Of a stretch of 64,000 nt of DNA, positions 1 to 8,225 are shown one piece after another. The notes beneath the pieces are model-generated. The model worked only from the letters and a program-made list of their open reading frames with translations. It was not told the DNA's origin and did not search any database. A program made the translations under genes and the position numbers. Source of the DNA: an uncultured Alphaproteobacteria bacterium (GTDB lineage: Bacteria; Pseudomonadota; Alphaproteobacteria; Caulobacterales; Caulobacteraceae); NCBI GenBank assembly GCA_903822175.1, contig CAIJOB010000013.1:23623-87622 (forward strand). The letters are read 5' to 3'. The number at the start of each line of letters is the position of its first letter. Position 1 is the stretch's first letter.

Positions 1-655
1 GGCCGGGCCCGATGCGAAAGCCGACCTTGCGGGAGAGCGTCTCGATCCGCTCTTCCAGGCGCTTGCGGTTGCGGGCCTCGGTGGGCGCCAGGCGGTTGCG
101 CAGGACGACCCAGTCGATCTGCTTGCGGTCCTTGATGGCGCGGGCCTTGCGGCTTTCCCAGACCGTCTCGGAATAGAGGCTGTGGCGCTTCAGTTCGAGG
201 GTCACCGGGTCGACGACCCCCAGCATGTCGAAGTCGACGAAGCTGTCATTCATCGGGGTGACAATCAGGTCGGCGCGGCCGTGGGCGGCGCGGCTGATGG
301 CGGTGTCGCTGCCGGGCGTGTCGATCAGCACGAAATCGGCGCGTTGGCAGACATCGTCGAACGCCTCCTCGAAGCGGGCCAGAGCCTCGGCGTCGGTGGC
401 CTTGGCGAGCGCGGCGCCATCGGCGCTCAACGGATGCTCGATGGGCATGGGCGCGGTGACGCCATTGGCCGCCGTCCACGCCTTGCGGTTGGCGAAGAAG
501 TGGCTGGTCGACTGCTGGCGCAGATCCAGGTCGAGGATCGCCACCTTGGCGTCGGCGTGCAGTAGGGCGGTGGCGGTGTGGATGGCGATGGTCGACTTGC
601 CGGCCCCGCCCTTTTCGTTGCCGACCACAATGACGCTGGCCTGGCCCATGTTCAT
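1..655 (-). CDS. mipZ: MipZ division-plane positioning ATPase (C-terminus off the window)
   Basis: This is a ParA/MinD-type P-loop ATPase. In Caulobacter MipZ forms a bipolar gradient by binding ParB and DNA and inhibits FtsZ polymerisation away from midcell. The frame is open from the ATG at 655 to the window edge (218 codons). It shows the deviant Walker A GNEKGGAGKST at residues 12-22, the segment LDLDLRQ and the Walker B LIDTPG, followed by a run typical of MipZ (MNDSFVDFDMLG, then VVLRNRLAPTEARNRKR). The family is about 270 residues, so some 50 C-terminal residues are missing. A second ATG lies two codons downstream. Identification is strong from the MipZ-specific middle region; ordinary ParA proteins lack it. 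Confidence 0.93.
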   Translation of the reverse strand, partial: MNMGQASVIVVGNEKGGAGKSTIAIHTATALLHADAKVAILDLDLRQQSTSHFFANRKAWTAANGVTAPMPIEHPLSADGAALAKATDAEALARFEEAFDDVCQRADFVLIDTPGSDTAISRAAHGRADLIVTPMNDSFVDFDMLGVVDPVTLELKRHSLYSETVWESRKARAIKDRKQIDWVVLRNRLAPTEARNRKRLEERIETLSRKVGFRIGPG

Positions 656-761
656 CACTCCTCAAGAGTCGGGATAGGCCGACTCACTTGCGCCTAGAGG
701 AGCGCCTGGGGCGGAGTCGCGTCAACGCGCGGAATGATCGCGGCCTGTGGAGGAAGTCCCG

Positions 762-1169
762 CTACCAGGCTCCCGCTTCTCTCAGTTGGCGTGCGAGTTC
801 GGTGGGGATGTCGCCGAAGGCCTCGATCGAGAGGTCCGGCGGCGCGTCCTTGGGCTCCAGATAGCGCCAGCCCTGGAAGGCCCGCCGGGGCGTCGGCGCG
901 ACCCGCATCGGGATCGGGTCCAGGGTCACCTCACAGCGGGCGTTGACGCCCTCGCCCACCGTGTTGACCTCCAGGATCGCCTGGCGGCAGAGGATCACCC
1001 CTTTGAACACCCGGTAAAGCGAGCCGCCGTCGACCATCTCCGCGGCGCGCTTGGGGGTCTGGCGGGTGCGCATGATCCAGGGGCCGCCGGGCTCGCGCGT
1101 GCGCTGCCAGTCGAGCAGGTCCTCGACGGTCGCCGCGCCGACGCAGAGCTTGATCATGTGCAGGGCCAT
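762..1169 (-). CDS. DUF1489 family protein
   Basis: This 135-residue cytoplasmic protein begins MALHMIKLCVGA and has the DUF1489 features: a WQRTR segment, WIMRTRQTPKRA and a GSLYRVFKGVI stretch. The family is widespread in alphaproteobacteria and its function is unknown. The ATG at 1169 is chosen because upstream in-frame codons would run into the divergent phospholipase gene, which starts 46 bases away. There is no signal peptide or membrane segment. Family assignment is from recalled family sequence, not a search. Confidence 0.8.
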   Translation of the reverse strand: MALHMIKLCVGAATVEDLLDWQRTREPGGPWIMRTRQTPKRAAEMVDGGSLYRVFKGVILCRQAILEVNTVGEGVNARCEVTLDPIPMRVAPTPRRAFQGWRYLEPKDAPPDLSIEAFGDIPTELARQLREAGAW

Positions 1170-1215
1170 GGGGAAGCCATAGCTGCGACTCTCGCGCCAA
1201 GCTAGGCTCGCACCC

Positions 1216-3018
1216 GTGTCCAGGTTGCCCGATATCCCCGATGAGTCGGCGCTGGCGCGGCTCTTCCTGCAGGAACGCGTGCAGGAGGACTCCACGTGGT
1301 TCTCGCTGCCGGGCGGCCAGACCCTGTTCGCGGCCGGCGATCCCTCGGAGCAGCTCTATTTCGTACGCGCCGGCCGGCTGGGCGCCTTTCGTCGCGAACT
1401 GGGCCACGAGACCCAGTTCCTAGGCGTGATCCGGCCGGGCGAACCGGCGGGCGAGATGAGCCTGATCGCCGAGGCGCCGCACTCCGCGGACGTGGTCGCC
1501 CTGCGGGATTCCGAGATCATCGCGGTGCCGCGCGACACCTTCTTCGAGGCTTGCGAGGCCGACACCGCGGTGATGATCGAGCTCGCCAAGCTGATGATGC
1601 TGCGCTCGCGTCAGGCGGTGACCCGCGGCGGGGTCGGCGAGCCGTCGGTGTTCGGTTTTGTCTCGCTGGGCGCGGCCAATACGCTGCGGCCGCTGACCGA
1701 GCGCCTGGCCCGCGAGATTCTGAAACTCGGCTATTCGGTCACCACCATCGGGTCCGAGGCGCAGACCGCGCCCACCGAGTGGTTCTCCGACGTCGAGCGG
1801 ACCCACGACTTCGTCCTCTACGTGGCCGAGGCCACCGATGGCGGGTGGCGCCAGGTGGTGGCGCGCCAGGTGGACCGGCTGTTCCGGGTCGGCCGCGGCG
1901 ACAAGAGCCCGCCCAAGGCGGAGGCGGTGGTCGACGTCCCCTCGCCGCTGCAGGCCCAGCAGCTGGTCGACCTGATCCTGCTGCATCCGGCCGATACCGA
2001 CCGCCCGCAAGGCTCGGAGGCCTGGCTCGACATCGCCAAGCCCGCGCGCCTGTTCCACGTGCGGCGCGACCATGACGGCGACATCCAGCGGATGGCGCGC
2101 GTGCTCACCGGCCAGTCGGTGGGGCTGGTGCTCTCCGGCGGCGGCGCCCGGGCCTACGCCCACGTGGGCGCGGTCAAGGCGCTGCGCGAGCGCGGCGTGC
2201 CGATCGATTTCGTCGGCGGGGTCTCCATGGGCGCGGTGATCGCCGCCGGCGTCGCCATGGGCTGGGACGACGAGGAGATGGCGCACCGCATCCGCGAGGC
2301 CTTCGTCGACACCAGCCCGCTGGCCGACATCGCCTTTCCGCTGCTGGCCATGACCCACGGCCTGCAGGTCAACGAGCGCCTGGCGCACCACTTCGGCGAG
2401 ACCCAGATCGCCGACCTCTGGCTGCCGTTCTTCTGCCTGTCGTCGAACCTGACCACCGGCGCCTATCAGATGCACCGGCGCGGACTGCTGCGGCGGGCCC
2501 TGCGCGCTTCGATCTCGCTCCCCGGCATCCTGCCGCCGGCCACCGACGACCAGAACGTGCTGGTGGATGGCGCGGTGATGAAGAACTTCCCGGCCGACGT
2601 GATGCGCGCGGGCCAGCTGGGGCCCATTGTTGGAGTCGACGTCACTGGCGGCCGAAGCATCACCGCCGACGACGTGGCGCGGCCGGCCTCGGTCTGGCGC
2701 TGGATATGGTCGGGGCAGTGGCGAAACGGCCCGCCGATCGTCTCGCTCCTGATGCGGGCAGCCACCGTCTCCACCTCCCGCGACCTGACCGCGGCGCGCG
2801 ACGCCACCGACGTGCTGGTGATGCCCGAGGTCTCCAAGGTGGAAATCCGCGACTTCAGCGGCGCCTATGACGTGGCGGTCGCTGAGGGTTACCGCGCGAC
2901 CATCGAGGCGCTGGACAAGCTCGACCGCCCCGTCCAGTCGCTGCGCCGCCGCCGCAGCCTCGAGGAGCGGAAACAGGCGCTGGCCCAGAGCGCCAGTTCG
3001 GGCTCGACGCCCCGTTGA
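1216..3018 (+). CDS. Patatin-like phospholipase with N-terminal cyclic-nucleotide-binding domain
   Basis: The 600-residue protein resembles bacterial NTE/RssA-type serine lipid hydrolases. Residues about 15-130 form a cNMP-binding beta-roll (LPGGQTLFAAGDPSEQLYF). The patatin domain starts near residue 305 with the oxyanion loop GGGARAYAHVG. The nucleophile elbow GVSMG is at about 335 and the catalytic Asp is in DGAVMKNFP at about 451, giving a complete Ser-Asp dyad. The expected activity is hydrolysis of lysophospholipids or phospholipids, possibly tuned by a nucleotide. The start is a GTG with no clear Shine-Dalgarno, so the exact N-terminus is uncertain. The gene is divergent from the DUF1489 gene. 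Confidence 0.9.
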   Translation: MSRLPDIPDESALARLFLQERVQEDSTWFSLPGGQTLFAAGDPSEQLYFVRAGRLGAFRRELGHETQFLGVIRPGEPAGEMSLIAEAPHSADVVALRDSEIIAVPRDTFFEACEADTAVMIELAKLMMLRSRQAVTRGGVGEPSVFGFVSLGAANTLRPLTERLAREILKLGYSVTTIGSEAQTAPTEWFSDVERTHDFVLYVAEATDGGWRQVVARQVDRLFRVGRGDKSPPKAEAVVDVPSPLQAQQLVDLILLHPADTDRPQGSEAWLDIAKPARLFHVRRDHDGDIQRMARVLTGQSVGLVLSGGGARAYAHVGAVKALRERGVPIDFVGGVSMGAVIAAGVAMGWDDEEMAHRIREAFVDTSPLADIAFPLLAMTHGLQVNERLAHHFGETQIADLWLPFFCLSSNLTTGAYQMHRRGLLRRALRASISLPGILPPATDDQNVLVDGAVMKNFPADVMRAGQLGPIVGVDVTGGRSITADDVARPASVWRWIWSGQWRNGPPIVSLLMRAATVSTSRDLTAARDATDVLVMPEVSKVEIRDFSGAYDVAVAEGYRATIEALDKLDRPVQSLRRRRSLEERKQALAQSASSGSTPR

Positions 3019-3047
3019 CCTTCAGGCCAGCGCCGGCAAGGCGGCGT

Positions 3048-3076
3048 TTGCGCGAAGGCCCAAAGCGACCCATATT
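3048..3076 (+). promoter_or_regulatory. Candidate sigma70-type promoter for the small-ORF unit
   Basis: TTGCGC (3048-3053) and CATATT (3071-3076) are separated by exactly 17 bases. Initiation about 7 bases downstream would leave only some 16 nucleotides before the strong ribosome-binding site at 3099. The boxes match consensus moderately. The placement makes the downstream small ORF an independent unit rather than a tail of the phospholipase message. Confidence 0.4.
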
Positions 3077-3098
3077 GCGGGTCCTTGCTCAGCAACTG

Positions 3099-3112
3099 AA
3101 AGGAGGTGATCC
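3099..3112 (+). promoter_or_regulatory. Maximal Shine-Dalgarno sequence, 14 nt complementary to the 16S rRNA 3' end
   Basis: AAAGGAGGTGATCC is the exact complement of the standard 16S 3' terminus GGATCACCTCCTTT, far longer than the usual 4-6 base match. It ends one base before a GTG codon at 3114. The core GGAGG ends 7 bases before that codon, which is correct initiation spacing. No other 16S similarity surrounds it. Confidence 0.65.
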
Positions 3113-3113
3113 A

Positions 3114-3182
3114 GTGTCTCATAGTGAAAACCGTAGCCCGGTGACCGTGACCTGGACCTCCGCTTGCGGGGTCCGCGCCTAG
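3114..3182 (+). CDS. Candidate 22-residue peptide behind a perfect extended ribosome-binding site
   Basis: GTG at 3114 opens 22 codons ending at TAG (3180-3182). The product starts MSHSENRSPVTV and ends TWTSACGVRA. It has one Trp and one Cys, is mildly basic, and has no signal peptide or membrane segment. The start is fixed by the 14-base perfect Shine-Dalgarno. The stop codon abuts the first of three stem-loops, and the unit closes with an intrinsic terminator. I do not recognise a family. It may be a real small protein or a translated leader whose translation affects folding of the RNA behind it. Confidence 0.55.
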   Translation: MSHSENRSPVTVTWTSACGVRA

Positions 3183-3325
3183 AGCCCTTCCCGATCACGA
3201 ACGTGATCGGACAAGAAGGGCTCCAGATATAGACGAGGACCCTGTTCATCCCGGCTATTCAGCCGGGACAGGGTCCGGGCCTAGCTCTGGCATAGGGTCG
3301 CGTACCGCTCTGCGGTCCGACTATG
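3182..3325 (+). ncRNA. Structured RNA segment with three stem-loops after the small ORF
   Basis: Stem-loop 1 pairs GAGCCCTT (3182-3189) with AAGGGCTC (3216-3223) and contains a 9-bp inner stem (3191-3199 with 3202-3210). Stem-loop 2 pairs GGACCCTGT (3237-3245) with ACAGGGTCC (3268-3276) around an inner 7-bp stem (3250-3256 with 3261-3267). Stem-loop 3 pairs CATAG (3291-3295) with CTATG (3321-3325), with an inner ACCGC/GCGGT stem. The nested helices are perfect or nearly so. They could be a small regulatory RNA, a translated leader or a stable 3' UTR. No known RNA family was recognised. Confidence 0.45.
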
Positions 3326-3326
3326 G

Positions 3327-3363
3327 AAAGGCCGTCCTGGCGACAGGGCGGCCTTTCGCATTT
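3327..3363 (+). terminator. Intrinsic terminator closing the small-ORF unit
   Basis: AAAGGCCG (3327-3334) pairs with CGGCCTTT (3349-3356), extended by CCTG/CAGG around a GCGA tetraloop, and TTTCGCATTTT follows. Bases 3330-3363 recur with a single difference at 4298-4331, so two near-identical terminators bracket the PEP-CTERM gene. Confidence 0.75.
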
Positions 3364-3580
3364 TCGGGTCCGGATTTCCCCTGCCCCTTGCAGCGAGAAC
3401 CGCGTGAGGGGAATTAATCCCCTGAAGGGGGAAAATTAACCAATATTGCCTCGAATAATAATGTTATTAGAAAATTTTGGTCGGGTTCACGACATAGCCG
3501 TGCTACGGCAACCTTTCGTTGACCATCCCGCAAGCGATGGATCCCCCCCCAACGAAGAGATCCAAAAGAAGGTTGTTCGT
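3364..3580. other. Non-coding upstream region of the PEP-CTERM gene, with an AT-rich patch and inverted repeat
   Basis: AGGGGA (3407-3412) and TCCCCT (3418-3423) form an inverted repeat around ATTAA. Bases about 3432-3480 are unusually AT-rich for this genome (GAATAATAATGTTATTAG and flanks) and include TTAACCA, a partial CtrA half-site. A run of C occurs at about 3543. The region probably holds the promoter of the gene at 3581, but no convincing -35/-10 pair or RpoN site could be fixed. Confidence 0.4.
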
Positions 3581-4267
3581 ATGAAGGTTTTGGCTTTTGC
3601 AGCCGCCGCGGTTGGCGCGCTGACGATCACGGGCGCGGCCCAGGCGGCGTCGATCGTCGGTCTCTATAACACCGGCGTGACCGACGCCGGCGTGCAGGCG
3701 CCGAACGGCGTCGATAGCCATTGGACGCTGGACGGCGGCAATGCCTACGTCAGCGGCACGCAGGGCCAGTTCCCGCTCGGCCCCTGGCTGTCGGAAGCCA
3801 CCGACACCACCTCGCGCTGGATTACGCCGACCACGAACGCGGCCGACTCCGTCGATCCGCTGAACAACGGCTATTACGAGTACACCGAGACCTTCAGCCT
3901 GACCGAAGCCCAGGCGGCGGGCGCCAGCTTCGCCGGCCAGTTCGCGGCGGACAACGGCATCCTGTGGATCAAGGTCAACGACCAGGCCATCCTCGGCTCC
4001 GACCACGGCTCGCCGCTGGGTGGCTTCTCGAGCTGGACCGGCTTTACGGCCGGTTCGTCGGTGTTCAAGGCCGGCGAGAACACTGTCTCCTTCGACGTGG
4101 TCAACTTCGGTCAGAACAGCGGCAACCCGAGCGGCCTGCGCGTGGAGTTCACCTCCAGCACCGTCGGCGGCGTGCCCGAGCCCGCGACCTGGGCCCTGAT
4201 GATCGGCGGCTTCGGTGGGATGGGCGCGATGCTCCGTCGCCGCCAGACGGCCGCCCTCGCCGCCTAA
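3581..4267 (+). CDS. PEPxxWA-CTERM sorting domain protein, secreted
   Basis: The 228-residue protein has an N-terminal signal peptide (MKVLAFAAAAVGALTITG, cleavage predicted after AQA). Its C-terminus is a PEP-CTERM tripartite sorting signal: PEPATWALMIGG from residue 199, a short hydrophobic segment and RRRQ. Such proteins are exported by Sec, then processed by an exosortase and anchored or released at the cell surface, often with exopolysaccharide. The body has no recognised enzyme motif and is rich in Gly, Asn and Thr. The ATG at 3581 is preferred over in-frame codons further upstream because it gives an intact signal peptide. The 34-bp terminator repeats flank the gene. No exosortase is encoded in the window. 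Confidence 0.85.
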   Translation: MKVLAFAAAAVGALTITGAAQAASIVGLYNTGVTDAGVQAPNGVDSHWTLDGGNAYVSGTQGQFPLGPWLSEATDTTSRWITPTTNAADSVDPLNNGYYEYTETFSLTEAQAAGASFAGQFAADNGILWIKVNDQAILGSDHGSPLGGFSSWTGFTAGSSVFKAGENTVSFDVVNFGQNSGNPSGLRVEFTSSTVGGVPEPATWALMIGGFGGMGAMLRRRQTAALAA

Positions 4268-4296
4268 CCGGCGCGACACGGCTCACTGAGTTGCAG

Positions 4297-4331
4297 AGGC
4301 CGCCCTGGCGACAGGGCGGCCTTTCGCATTT
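4297..4331 (+). terminator. Intrinsic terminator after the PEP-CTERM gene
   Basis: AGGCCGCCCTG (4297-4307) pairs perfectly with CAGGGCGGCCT (4312-4322) around GCGA, followed by TTCGCATTT. Bases 4298-4331 match 3330-3363 at 33 of 34 positions. Confidence 0.8.
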
Positions 4332-4394
4332 CCGGTCCTTGCAATCGCGCGCTCGCCTGCGAAGTTCGGGCGGCTATCGGTTCGGGGGTTTTGA

Positions 4395-6590
4395 ATGTCG
4401 AAGACGCGTCTTGCCGCTGTTGTCCTGGCGGGCCTGGCCCTCGCCTCACCCGCCTTGGCGGCCCACAAGGCGACAGCGACGCCCCTGGCGAGGCTGAAGG
4501 CCGAGGCGGCCCGCGTCACCATCACCCGGGACGACTGGGGCATCGCCCACATCCACGGCAAGAGCGACGCCGACGCGGTGTTCGGGATGATCTACGCCCA
4601 GGCTGAAGACGACTTCAATCGTGTGGAGATGAACTACGTGACCTCGCTCGGCCGCGTCGCCGAGACCGAGGGCCAGGCTGCGATCTGGACAGATCTTCGC
4701 CAGAGATTGATCGTCGATCCTGTTGATCTGAAAGCGAAATATGAGCAGTCGCCGGCCTGGCTGAAGACCCTGATGATCAGCTGGGCCGACGGGCTGAACT
4801 ACTACCTCGCGACCCATCCGAAGGTGACACCGAAGGTCATCAAGCACTTCGAACCGTGGATGGCGCTGTGCTTCACCGAGGGGAGCATCGGGCCGGACAT
4901 CGAGAAGGCGCCGCTGAGCGGGATCGAGGCCTTCTACGGCCAGGTCCAGACCGCAGCTCTCTCAGACGACGAAAGCTTGAAGTTCAAGGAGCCCTCCGGC
5001 TCCAACGGCGTCGCCATCGGCCCGCAGCTCAGCCAGGACCACCACGCGCTTCTGCTGATCAATCCGCACACCTCGTTCTTCTTCCGCGCCGAACAGCAGG
5101 TGACGAGCGACGAGGGCCTGAACGCCTATGGCGCGTCCACCTGGGGCCAGTTCTTCATCTACCAGGGCTTCAACGCCCACGCCGGGTGGATGCACACCAC
5201 CACCGGCGCCGACACGGTCGACGAATTCGCGGAGACCATCGTCCACAAGGACGGCAAACCCTTCTACCGCTACGGCGCGGAGCTGCGGCCGGTCAGCGTC
5301 ATTCCGATCAAGATCTCCTACCGCACGCCAGGCGGCGCGATGGCGTCCAAGACCTTCACCACCTACCGCACCCATCACGGGCCCATCGTCCGCGCCGAGC
5401 ACGGCAAGTGGATCGCCATGGCGCTGATGAGCCGGCCGATCGAGGCGCTGGAGCAGTCGTTCGGCCGCACCAAGACCACCGACCTGGCGTCATTCCTGAA
5501 GGTCGCCGAGCTGGCCGCCAATTCCTCGAACGACACGCTTTTCGCCGACACCAAGGGCGAGACTGCGCTGTTGCTGCCGCAGTTCATGCCCCGGCGCGAC
5601 AACCGCTTCGACTACACCAAACCCGTCGACGGCTCCGATCCCGCCACCGACTGGAAAGGGATCACGCCCTTCGCCGAGATGCCCAAGGTGATCAGCCCGG
5701 CCGGCGGCTGGGTCTATAATTCCAACGACAGCCCCTGGAAGGCGGCGGGGCCGAACAGCCCGAAGGCCGCGGACTTCCCGCGCTACATGGACCAGGCTGG
5801 CGACAATCCGCGCACGCCGCATGCGGTGCGGGTGCTGAGCGCGGCGCACGACCTGAACCTCGACCGGCTGATCCACGAGGTCGACTTCGATCCCTGGCTG
5901 CCGGCCTTCGACCGGATGATCCCCGGACTGGCGAAGGCCTATGACGCCCTGCCTGCTAGCGACCCGCTGAAAGCCAAGCTCGCCGAGCCGATCAAGGCGC
6001 TGCGCGCCTGGGACGACCGCTGGTCGGCATCGTCTGTCGAGACCTCCGTCGCGGTGGGCTGGGGCGAAGCGCTGTGGGCCAAGACGGCGGCCCAGGCCAA
6101 GGCCGCCGGCATCACCCCCTACGAGGAGATGGCGCTCTACGCGACGCCGGCCCAGCAACTCGACGCCCTGGCGGAGAGTGTCGATCGTCTGACCGCCGAT
6201 TTCGGGACCTGGCGGACGCCTTGGGGCCAGATCAACCGGTTCCAGCGGATCAACGACGACATCACCCAGCACTTCGACGACGCCGGCCCCTCGATCCCGG
6301 TGCCCTTCGCCTCGGCCCAGTGGGGCTCGCTCGCCTCGTTCGGGGCCAAGCGCTACGCGGACACCAAGAAATACTACGGCTCCAGCGGCAACAGCTTCGT
6401 GGCCGTCATTGAGTTCGGCGACCGCATCCATGCCCGCGCGGTGACCGCCGGCGGCGAGAGCGGCGACCCGAAATCCAAACACTTCGATGACCAGGCGCAG
6501 CGCTACGCGTCAGGCGACTTCCGCGAGGTCTATTTCTATCCGGATCAACTCGTCGGGCACGTGGAGCGGACGTACCATCCGGGCCAGTGA
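4395..6590 (+). CDS. Penicillin acylase family protein (Ntn hydrolase, acylase type)
   Basis: The 731-residue precursor has a signal peptide (MSKTRLAAVVLAGLALASPA) and so is probably periplasmic. After the small-subunit region (DDWGIAHIHG near residue 50) comes the autocatalytic cleavage site SGSNGVAIGP. Ser203 would become the N-terminal nucleophile of the large subunit. Family members hydrolyse amide-linked acyl groups (penicillins, N-acyl-homoserine lactones, acyl-amino acids); the substrate here cannot be told from sequence. The length fits a complete alpha-spacer-beta precursor. The gene converges tightly with the DUF3574 gene, 4 bases away. No lactone synthase or LuxR gene is nearby, so a quorum-quenching role is only a possibility. 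Confidence 0.88.
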   Translation: MSKTRLAAVVLAGLALASPALAAHKATATPLARLKAEAARVTITRDDWGIAHIHGKSDADAVFGMIYAQAEDDFNRVEMNYVTSLGRVAETEGQAAIWTDLRQRLIVDPVDLKAKYEQSPAWLKTLMISWADGLNYYLATHPKVTPKVIKHFEPWMALCFTEGSIGPDIEKAPLSGIEAFYGQVQTAALSDDESLKFKEPSGSNGVAIGPQLSQDHHALLLINPHTSFFFRAEQQVTSDEGLNAYGASTWGQFFIYQGFNAHAGWMHTTTGADTVDEFAETIVHKDGKPFYRYGAELRPVSVIPIKISYRTPGGAMASKTFTTYRTHHGPIVRAEHGKWIAMALMSRPIEALEQSFGRTKTTDLASFLKVAELAANSSNDTLFADTKGETALLLPQFMPRRDNRFDYTKPVDGSDPATDWKGITPFAEMPKVISPAGGWVYNSNDSPWKAAGPNSPKAADFPRYMDQAGDNPRTPHAVRVLSAAHDLNLDRLIHEVDFDPWLPAFDRMIPGLAKAYDALPASDPLKAKLAEPIKALRAWDDRWSASSVETSVAVGWGEALWAKTAAQAKAAGITPYEEMALYATPAQQLDALAESVDRLTADFGTWRTPWGQINRFQRINDDITQHFDDAGPSIPVPFASAQWGSLASFGAKRYADTKKYYGSSGNSFVAVIEFGDRIHARAVTAGGESGDPKSKHFDDQAQRYASGDFREVYFYPDQLVGHVERTYHPGQ

Positions 6591-6594
6591 GGCG

Positions 6595-7017
6595 TCAGAA
6601 GGAGACGCAGGACGCCTGGGTGATCAGCAGCACGGAGTCCTGGTGGAAGCGGGCCTTGTAGGCATTGCGCACCGCCTCGATCCGCGCCGAGGCGTCGCCG
6701 CGCTTGGGCAGCACGATCAGCACGACCTTGGCCGCCTCGCGGATCAGCCTGTTCTCGTCGCCACGCCACTGGCCGCCGCCGTCCATGACGGTGAGGCCGT
6801 CGGGGAACTTGGGCGTGATTTCCTGATCGATGAATTTCTGAAAGTCGGCTTCGCTGACGCCGGGCTGGCCGCCGATGTTGCGGCCGAAGAACAGCTGGGC
6901 GGTGCGCTGGGCCTCCTGCCCCGCCGGACAGGCCGGGGGCGGCACGGTGTAGGTCGAGATGCAGCCTGTGAGGCCCATCAGCGACGCCGCAACGATCAGG
7001 GCCCCCGCGAGCCTCAT
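6595..7017 (-). CDS. DUF3574 domain lipoprotein
   Basis: The 140-residue protein begins with a lipoprotein signal ending in the lipobox LTGC (Cys19), so it should be a lipidated envelope protein. The mature part has the DUF3574 pattern: [12 protein letters not shown], then [19 protein letters not shown], then GGGQWRG. The function of the family is not known. Its ATG overlaps the stop of the isovaleryl-CoA dehydrogenase gene in an ATGA arrangement (7014-7017), so the two are translationally coupled although no shared function is obvious. Confidence 0.85.
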   Translation of the reverse strand: MRLAGALIVAASLMGLTGCISTYTVPPPACPAGQEAQRTAQLFFGRNIGGQPGVSEADFQKFIDQEITPKFPDGLTVMDGGGQWRGDENRLIREAAKVVLIVLPKRGDASARIEAVRNAYKARFHQDSVLLITQASCVSF

Positions 7018-8180
7018 CCGCCGATCAACTCCCGCCCGATCAGGAACCGGCGGATCTCGTTGGTGCCGGCGCCGATGTCGTAGAGCTTGGCGTCGCGGAC
7101 CAGCCGCTCCACCGGATATTCCTTGGTGTAGCCGGCGCCGCCCAGCGCCTGCACCGCCTCGAGACTGACCCGCACGGCGTTCTCGCTGGCCATCAGGATC
7201 GCGCCGGCCGCGTCGAAACGGGTGGTCATGCCGGCGTCGCAGGCCTTGGCGACCGCATAGACGTAGGCTCGCGCCGAGTTCAGGGCGACATACATGTCGG
7301 CGATCTTGCCCTGCATCAGCTGGAACGAGCCGATCGCCTTACCGAACTGCTTGCGCTCTCGGACGTAGGGCAGGACCACATCCATGCAGGCCTGCATGAT
7401 GCCGAGCGGCCCGGCGGCCAGCACGGCGCGCTCATAGTCGAGCCCGCTCATCAGGACGCCGACGCCACCGTTATAGGGGCCCATGATGTTCTCTTCGGGG
7501 ACCTCGCAGTCCTCGAAGACCAGCTCGGCGGTGTCGGAGCCGCGCATGCCCATCTTGTCGAGTTTCTTGGAGACGCTGAAGCCCTTCATCCCCTTCTCGA
7601 TCAGGAAGGCGGTGATGCCCTTCCCGCCCTCTTCGGGGGCGGTCTTGGCGTAGACCACCAGAGTGTCGGCGTGCGGCGCGTTGGTGATCCAGAACTTGGT
7701 GCCGTTCAGCACGTAGCGGTCGCCGACGCGGCGCGCGGTCGTGCGCATCGAGACCACGTCGGAGCCGCTGCCGACCTCACTCATGGCCAGTGAGCCCACA
7801 TGCTCGCCGCTGATCAGGCCCGGCAGGTAGCGGCGCTTCTGGTCGTCGGTGCCCCAGCGGCGGATTTGGTTCACGCAGAGGTTGGAGTGGGCGCCATAGC
7901 TGAGCCCCACCGAGGCTGAGGCGCGGGAGACCTCCTCCATCGCCACCACATGCTCAAGGTAGCCAAGGCCCAGGCCGCCGAATTCCTCCTCGACGGTGAC
8001 GCCATGCAGGCCCAGCTCGCCCATCTGCGGCCAGAGGCTGCGCGGGAAGGCGTTGGTCTCGTCGATCTCCGCGGCGATGGGCGCGATGCGGTCGGCGGCG
8101 AAGCGGGCGGTGGTCTCGCGGATGGCGTCGGCGGTCTCGCCGAGGCCGAATTCCAGGCTGGGTCCGTGGTTCGGGATCAT
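7014..8180 (-). CDS. ivd: Isovaleryl-CoA dehydrogenase
   Basis: This 388-residue flavoprotein of the acyl-CoA dehydrogenase family should oxidise isovaleryl-CoA to 3-methylcrotonyl-CoA in leucine catabolism, passing electrons to ETF. The signatures [15 protein letters not shown] (flavin-binding region) and [18 protein letters not shown] are present. The catalytic base is placed in [14 protein letters not shown] (Glu250), the position used by isovaleryl-CoA dehydrogenases and not by the short- and medium-chain enzymes. The C-terminus has the usual [14 protein letters not shown]. The gene precedes and overlaps the DUF3574 gene. The propionyl-CoA carboxylase genes at 16-23 kb serve neighbouring branched-chain and odd-chain routes. 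Confidence 0.93.
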   Translation of the reverse strand: MIPNHGPSLEFGLGETADAIRETTARFAADRIAPIAAEIDETNAFPRSLWPQMGELGLHGVTVEEEFGGLGLGYLEHVVAMEEVSRASASVGLSYGAHSNLCVNQIRRWGTDDQKRRYLPGLISGEHVGSLAMSEVGSGSDVVSMRTTARRVGDRYVLNGTKFWITNAPHADTLVVYAKTAPEEGGKGITAFLIEKGMKGFSVSKKLDKMGMRGSDTAELVFEDCEVPEENIMGPYNGGVGVLMSGLDYERAVLAAGPLGIMQACMDVVLPYVRERKQFGKAIGSFQLMQGKIADMYVALNSARAYVYAVAKACDAGMTTRFDAAGAILMASENAVRVSLEAVQALGGAGYTKEYPVERLVRDAKLYDIGAGTNEIRRFLIGRELIGG

Positions 8181-8225
8181 GCGGCGCGGCTTAGCATGCG
8201 CCGCCGGCTGTCGCGAGTTTTGGGC

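Noticed and set aside
1420..2475. Long open frame antisense to the patatin gene
   Set aside because: High GC gives long stop-free antisense frames. The product has no domain and the sense frame carries a complete enzyme.
3099..3112. Match to the 16S rRNA 3' end, read as a possible rRNA fragment on the minus strand
   Set aside because: Only the 14-base anti-Shine-Dalgarno complement matches; flanking bases show no 16S similarity, and it sits at normal spacing before a start codon.
3436..3442. TTAACCA as a CtrA half-site
   Set aside because: One partial half-site without its partner is expected by chance in an AT-rich patch.
4395..6590. Quorum-quenching acylase as a firm call
   Set aside because: The Ntn-hydrolase fold is clear but substrate specificity cannot be read from these motifs and no lactone signalling genes are nearby.
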